A DNA stretch of 64,000 bases from positions 62,001-126,000 of the forward strand of contig NZ_QZVR01000002.1 in NCBI RefSeq assembly GCF_003660455.1, written 5' to 3'. A model generated the notes under the pieces. It saw only the letters and a list, made by a program, of their open reading frames with translations. It did no database searches and was not told where the DNA came from. The position numbers and the translations under genes are program-made. The stretch comes from Nocardioides ferulae. Its GTDB lineage: Bacteria; Actinomycetota; Actinomycetes; Propionibacteriales; Nocardioidaceae. The stretch's first letter is position 1; each line of letters starts with the position of its first letter. This document shows positions 58,684-64,000 of this stretch, in pieces.

Positions 58684-59517
58684 ATGGAGGTCTTCACCAA
58701 GCCGAGCATCTTCGACCCGGTCGTCGTGCAACGGATCATGGACGCCGGCGCACTTCTTCAGGTGCGGCGCTCGGCGTTGGCCGCCGCGCTGGACGCCGGG
58801 CAGCAGCCGGGCGCCGAAGTCGTCGCGCGCGGGCTGCGAGAGATCAACCAGTGGTTGGCCGCCCAACTCTTCACCTGGCGAGAGCTGCTCTCGGTGCGAC
58901 TCACCAGCACCGCGGACGCGCTGCGCTACAGCGTGCCGAACAACCGGAAGTTCGTCGCCGGTGGTGGTCGCATGGTCAGCCTCCTCGACTACTACCGAAC
59001 CGAGCCGATGGTCAGGCTGTTGCTCGGCGGTGAGCAGTACGGCGAGTACCTCTTCTGCTACGCCACGGTGCAGATGAAGATCGTCGATCGACAGCTCGTG
59101 CTGCTCGAGGGCCCCGTCCAGGACGGCGAGCCCACGCTGATGGCGGTCAGCGACCCGGGCTGCGTCGCCGCCGCCTCGGCGTACTGGCGGACGTTGATGG
59201 CCTCGGCGTTCCCGTGCACGGACGCCCGCTCGGACCTGGGAGAGCTCACCCCTCGGCAGCGCCAGATCGTCGCGCTGCTGGCCGGCGACGCCAGCGACGA
59301 GCAGATCGCCAAGGCACTGGGGATCTCCGTGCGCACAGTGCGCTACGACGTCGCCCACCTGCTCGACCGCCTCGACGCACGGTCCCGCTTCGCGGCCGGT
59401 GTCCGGATCGGCGAGTTGCGGGGGACGACGGACTACACGTGGTCCACGGTGCCCGCGCCGGAGGCTGCCGATCATCAGCAGCCTCCGGCGTCCCCCCGGA
59501 TCGGTTCGGGCGACTGA
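58684..59517 (+). CDS. LuxR-family transcriptional regulator
   Basis: 277 aa. The C-terminal ~65 residues are a LuxR-type helix-turn-helix: LTPRQRQIVALLAGDASDEQ, then GISVRTVRYDVAHLLDRL. The N-terminal ~185 residues are helical then alpha/beta and match no receiver domain; they may sense a ligand (for example LMAVSDPGC near 160). It is divergent from the ABC exporter and could control it. AGGGGGCAG precedes the ATG. Confidence 0.82.
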   Translation: MEVFTKPSIFDPVVVQRIMDAGALLQVRRSALAAALDAGQQPGAEVVARGLREINQWLAAQLFTWRELLSVRLTSTADALRYSVPNNRKFVAGGGRMVSLLDYYRTEPMVRLLLGGEQYGEYLFCYATVQMKIVDRQLVLLEGPVQDGEPTLMAVSDPGCVAAASAYWRTLMASAFPCTDARSDLGELTPRQRQIVALLAGDASDEQIAKALGISVRTVRYDVAHLLDRLDARSRFAAGVRIGELRGTTDYTWSTVPAPEAADHQQPPASPRIGSGD

Positions 59518-59633
59518 CGGCTCGCACGACCCCGAGGTGGCGCTACCCGGCTGGGCTTCGCCCTGCATGGTGCGGGCAGGCCCGACCATGGCTAGACCCA
59601 TCCCACCTCACGCGCGCGCCGCCCGCAATCGCC

Positions 59634-59649
59634 TTGCAGGCTCCTGCAA
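59634..59649. promoter_or_regulatory. 16-bp palindrome upstream of the FrnE-like gene
   Basis: TTGCAGG-CT-CCTGCAA is perfectly symmetric with 7-bp arms, 52 bp before the ATG at 59702. This is a plausible operator for a dimeric regulator, but the protein is unknown. Confidence 0.35.
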
Positions 59650-59701
59650 CCAGCCCGCCGGCGCCGGGAACACCGGGTGGTCAGGCCGTGTTGTGGCCGG
59701 C

Positions 59702-60409
59702 ATGCGCATCGAGATCTGGTCCGACGTCGTGTGTCCCTGGTGCTACATCGGCAAGCGGCGACTTGAGGCGGCGCTGGCCGGCTTCGCGCACCGGGACCAG
59801 GTCGAGGTCGTCTACCGCTCGTTCGAGCTCGACCCGTCGGCGCCCCGGCACGGCGACGAGCCGACCCTGGCGACGCTGGCCCGCAAGTACGGCCGCTCCG
59901 AGACCGAGATGCGGCAGATGATGCAGCACGTGGTCGACACCGCGGCCGGCGAGGGGCTGGAGTTCCGGCTCTTCGACAACGTGCACACCAACACCGTCGA
60001 CGCCCACCGACTGCTCCACCTCGCCTTGGATGCCGGCGGGCCGGCCCTCCAGCGCGAGCTGAAGGAGGCGCTGCTCGCGGCCTACTTCGTGCGCGCCGAG
60101 AACGTCGGCGACCACGAGGTGCTGGCGCGCGTGGCGGTGGACGCCGGGCTCGACCCGGCCCGGGTGGCCGCCGTGCTGAGCGATGGGGAGTACACCGAGC
60201 AGGTCCGCGCCGACGTCGACCAGGCTCGCGCGTACGGCGCCACCGGCGTTCCGTTCTTCGTCGTCGACGGGCGGTTCGGTGTCTCCGGTGCCCAGCCGAC
60301 CGAGGTGTTCACCCAGGTCCTCGAGCAGGCCTGGTCCGCGGCGCACCCGGTGCTGCAGGGGCTCGGGGGAGACGCCGAGGCCTGCGGCCCCGACGGCTGC
60401 GCGATCTGA
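59702..60409 (+). CDS. DsbA-family FrnE-like dithiol oxidoreductase
   Basis: 235 aa. The active-site CPWC lies at residues ~11-14 in SDVVCPWCYIGKRR, with the thioredoxin-fold cis-proline in TGVPFFVVDGRFGVSG. The helical insertion and length match FrnE/2-hydroxychromene isomerase-type cytoplasmic members; there is no signal peptide. A C-terminal CGPDGC adds two further cysteines. Function is probably redox repair or isomerisation. Confidence 0.88.
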   Translation: MRIEIWSDVVCPWCYIGKRRLEAALAGFAHRDQVEVVYRSFELDPSAPRHGDEPTLATLARKYGRSETEMRQMMQHVVDTAAGEGLEFRLFDNVHTNTVDAHRLLHLALDAGGPALQRELKEALLAAYFVRAENVGDHEVLARVAVDAGLDPARVAAVLSDGEYTEQVRADVDQARAYGATGVPFFVVDGRFGVSGAQPTEVFTQVLEQAWSAAHPVLQGLGGDAEACGPDGCAI

Positions 60410-60415
60410 GCCGAG

Positions 60416-62014
<1,599 letters not shown>

Positions 62015-62181
62015 GGAAGCTCCTGGGTGGACGCAGCGGGGTCGCGAGCCGCAGGGGCTCGAGCGACGAGGGCCGGAGGCGTCAGAGGAGCAAGGGACCA
62101 CCAGTGGGTCGGCGATGGGACGTCGCCCACGCTAGACCGCGACGGGGCCGGGACGCGACCGCTTTTCGCGCGGTGCTCGGG

Positions 62182-62187
62182 TAGGGT
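62182..62187 (+). promoter_or_regulatory. Putative -10 box of serA
   Basis: TAGGGT follows an AT-richer stretch (CTTTTCG). It would give a ~110-nt untranslated leader before GTG 62307. I see no known riboswitch in that leader. Confidence 0.35.
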
Positions 62188-62306
62188 GGAGGCCGGCACA
62201 GCGTCGTGCTCGACACCGCCCCGCCGGCTCCCGGCGCCGCGGCAGAACCGCGATGACTCGACGACTCGGCGAGGACGATCGCGACGACCACCCGCGAGGA
62301 CCCGCT

Positions 62307-63929
62307 GTGACCCACCCCGCCGACAGGCCGGACGACCGGTCGTCCAGGCACCCCGTCGTGCTGATCGCCGAAGAGCTCAGCCCCGCCACGGTCGCCGCGC
62401 TCGGGCCGGACTTCGAGGTCCGGCACTGCGACGGCACCGACCGGGCGGCCCTGCTGGCGGCCCTGCCGGACGCGGACGCCCTCCTGGTCCGTTCGGCGAC
62501 GAAGGTCGACGCCGAGGTGCTCGCCACCGGCGCCCGGCTGCGGGTGGTCGCGCGCGCCGGCGTGGGCCTGGACAACGTCGACGTGCGGACCGCGACGCAC
62601 GCCGGCGTGATGGTGGTCAACGCGCCGACCTCCAACATCGTCTCGGCCGCCGAGCTCGCGGTGGCACTGATGCTCGCGGCCGCACGGCACGTCTCCCCGG
62701 CCCACCACGCGCTGCGCCAGGGCGAGTGGCGGCGATCGCGCTACACCGGCACCGAGCTGTACGAGAAGACCGTCGGCATCGTCGGGCTCGGCCGGATCGG
62801 CGTGCTGGTCGCCCAGCGGCTCTCCGCGTTCGGCATGAAGGTGATCGCCTACGACCCCTACGTGCAGGCCGGCCGGGCCGCGCAGATGGGCGTCCGCCTG
62901 GTCGACCTCGACACGCTGCTCGCCGACTCCGACTTCATGTCGGTGCACCTGCCGAAGACGCCCGAGACCGTTGGCCTGATCGGCCACGACGAGCTGCACC
63001 GGGTCAAGCCCACCCTGGTGCTGGTCAACGCCGCCCGGGGCGGCATCGTCGACGAGGTGGCGCTGTACGCCGCGCTCAAGGAGGGCCGGGTGGCCGCCGC
63101 CGGGCTCGACGTCTTCGCCACCGAGCCGTGCACCGACAGCCCTCTGTTCGAGCTCGAGAACGTGGTCGCCACCCCGCACCTGGGAGCCTCGACCGCCGAG
63201 GCGCAGGAGAAGGCCGGCCTCGCGGTCGCCCGCTCGGTGCGGTTGGCCCTGGCCGGCGAGCTGGTGCCGGACGCGGTGAACGTGCAGGGCGGCGTGATCG
63301 CCGAGGACGTCCGTCCCGGCATCCCGCTCACCGAGAAGCTGGGCCGGGTCTTCACCGGCCTGGCGGCCGAGGTGGCGCAGTCCATCGACGTCGAGGTGCG
63401 CGGCGAGCTCGCCGACTACGACGTCAAGGTGCTCGAGCTGGCCGCGCTCAAGGGCGTGTTCACCGACATCGTCGAGGACCAGGTCTCCTACGTGAACGCC
63501 CCGCTGCTCGCCGCCGAGCGCGGCACCGCGGTCCGGCTGGTCGTCGACCCCGACAGCCCCGACCACCGCAGCCTGATCACGCTGCGCGGCACCCTCGCCG
63601 ACGGCTCCCAGGTCTCGGTCAGCGGCACCCTGATCGGCATGAACCAGCGGGAGCGCCTGGTCGAGGTCAACGGCTTCGACGTCGAGCTCGAGCCCACCGA
63701 GCACCTCGCCTTCCTGGCCTACGCCGACCGGCCGCGCATCGTCGGCACCGTCGGGGTGATCCTGGGCGACGCGGGCGTCAACATCGCCGGCATGCAGGTG
63801 GCCCGCGACGCCAAGGGCGGCCGGGCGCTGGCCGCGTTGTCGGTCGACTCGGCGATCCCCCCCGACACGCTGCACGAGATCCAGCAGGCCATCGAGGCCG
63901 AGCTGGTGCGCGCCGTCGACCTGGTCTGA
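62307..63929 (+). CDS. serA: D-3-phosphoglycerate dehydrogenase, long (type I) form
   Basis: 540 aa. First committed step of serine synthesis. The substrate-binding domain is followed by the Rossmann motif GIVGLGRIGVLVAQRL, the catalytic arginine in NAARGGIVDE, and the His in TPHLGAST. The C-terminal ASB domain (~residues 330-455) and ACT domain (~460-540, with IVGTVGVILGDAGVNIAGMQV) provide serine feedback, as in the mycobacterial enzyme. GTG 62307 is preferred (GAGGA 8 bases upstream); ATG 62253 is in frame and possible. No terminator is obvious in the last 71 bp. Confidence 0.95.
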   Translation: MTHPADRPDDRSSRHPVVLIAEELSPATVAALGPDFEVRHCDGTDRAALLAALPDADALLVRSATKVDAEVLATGARLRVVARAGVGLDNVDVRTATHAGVMVVNAPTSNIVSAAELAVALMLAAARHVSPAHHALRQGEWRRSRYTGTELYEKTVGIVGLGRIGVLVAQRLSAFGMKVIAYDPYVQAGRAAQMGVRLVDLDTLLADSDFMSVHLPKTPETVGLIGHDELHRVKPTLVLVNAARGGIVDEVALYAALKEGRVAAAGLDVFATEPCTDSPLFELENVVATPHLGASTAEAQEKAGLAVARSVRLALAGELVPDAVNVQGGVIAEDVRPGIPLTEKLGRVFTGLAAEVAQSIDVEVRGELADYDVKVLELAALKGVFTDIVEDQVSYVNAPLLAAERGTAVRLVVDPDSPDHRSLITLRGTLADGSQVSVSGTLIGMNQRERLVEVNGFDVELEPTEHLAFLAYADRPRIVGTVGVILGDAGVNIAGMQVARDAKGGRALAALSVDSAIPPDTLHEIQQAIEAELVRAVDLV

Positions 63930-64000
63930 CGACTCAGGCGACCATCACCCGGCCGGGCCGCCCGCCCGGAGTCGTGTCCGCCCGGCCCCGAACCTCCTCC

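Noticed and set aside
62015..62160. Attenuating leader peptide upstream of the ABC-F gene
   Set aside because: Resistance ABC-F genes often have one, but the candidate GTG frame here has no early stop and runs on as a shadow frame; no terminator with a T-run is visible.

Overview
The window is very GC-rich, codes densely on both strands and uses many GTG starts. Gene content and order point to an actinobacterium, most likely of the Nocardioides/Nocardioidaceae type: an Obg-proB start, iscS-mnmA-metE-like-ligA-gatCAB, ilvD, ilvBNC and long-form serA, SigE-family sigma factor, DUF222/HNH nuclease, many 4-bp ATGA/GTGA stop-start overlaps, and several starts that look leaderless. The backbone follows an order known from other actinobacteria such as the mycobacteria (iscS, mnmA, ligA, gatC-gatA-gatB, ilvB-ilvN-ilvC, serA). 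This is recalled, not searched.

Regions. 1-7.8 kb: 3' end of obg, proB, a membrane-anchored endonuclease/exonuclease/phosphatase protein, cysteine desulfurase and mnmA (tRNA thiolation), a MetE-like protein, a lipoprotein and a DJ-1/PfpI protein. 7.8-10.2 kb: a DHA2 MFS exporter and its TetR regulator, with a perfect 27-bp palindrome upstream. 10.3-20.5 kb: ligA; on the minus strand a sigma/anti-sigma-like pair and a PP2C phosphatase overlapping a CarH-like B12-binding protein; then gatCAB. 20.5-26.3 kb: a cobalamin riboswitch followed by five overlapping genes. Two encode secreted proteins that together resemble the two domains of animal transcobalamin/intrinsic factor; the other three encode an ECF transporter (T, fused A-A, S). 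26.3-42.8 kb: mostly lineage-specific genes: TPM-domain protein, LuxR-type regulator, two methyltransferases, a seven-repeat RCC1 propeller, a frameshifted DUF222/HNH gene, PQQ-type sugar dehydrogenase lipoprotein, alpha/beta hydrolase, EamA exporter, BNR protein, GH65 phosphorylase with beta-phosphoglucomutase-like HAD, a guanidinium exporter behind a guanidine-III riboswitch, and a PASTA lipoprotein. 43-52.9 kb: ilvD, a chemoreceptor, an anchored unknown protein behind a short leader ORF, kynureninase, S66 peptidase, a Rossmann-like unknown, and VOC / pterin dehydratase-VOC proteins. 52.9-56.7 kb: ilvBNC behind an attenuator whose leader peptide has consecutive Ile-Leu-Val codons. 56.7-64 kb: an ABC exporter pair, a LuxR-type regulator, a FrnE-like DsbA protein, an ABC-F ATPase and serA.

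The most notable element is the riboswitch-controlled, transcobalamin-like capture plus ECF import operon. Vitamin B12 also appears in the CarH-like sensor gene near 15 kb. Other points of interest are the ilv attenuator (probably leaderless), the guanidine-III riboswitch, a palindromic repeat that has lengthened the gatA reading frame, and a seven-bladed RCC1 protein with a cysteine in every blade. I saw no tRNA, rRNA, CRISPR array, prophage or complete insertion sequence.
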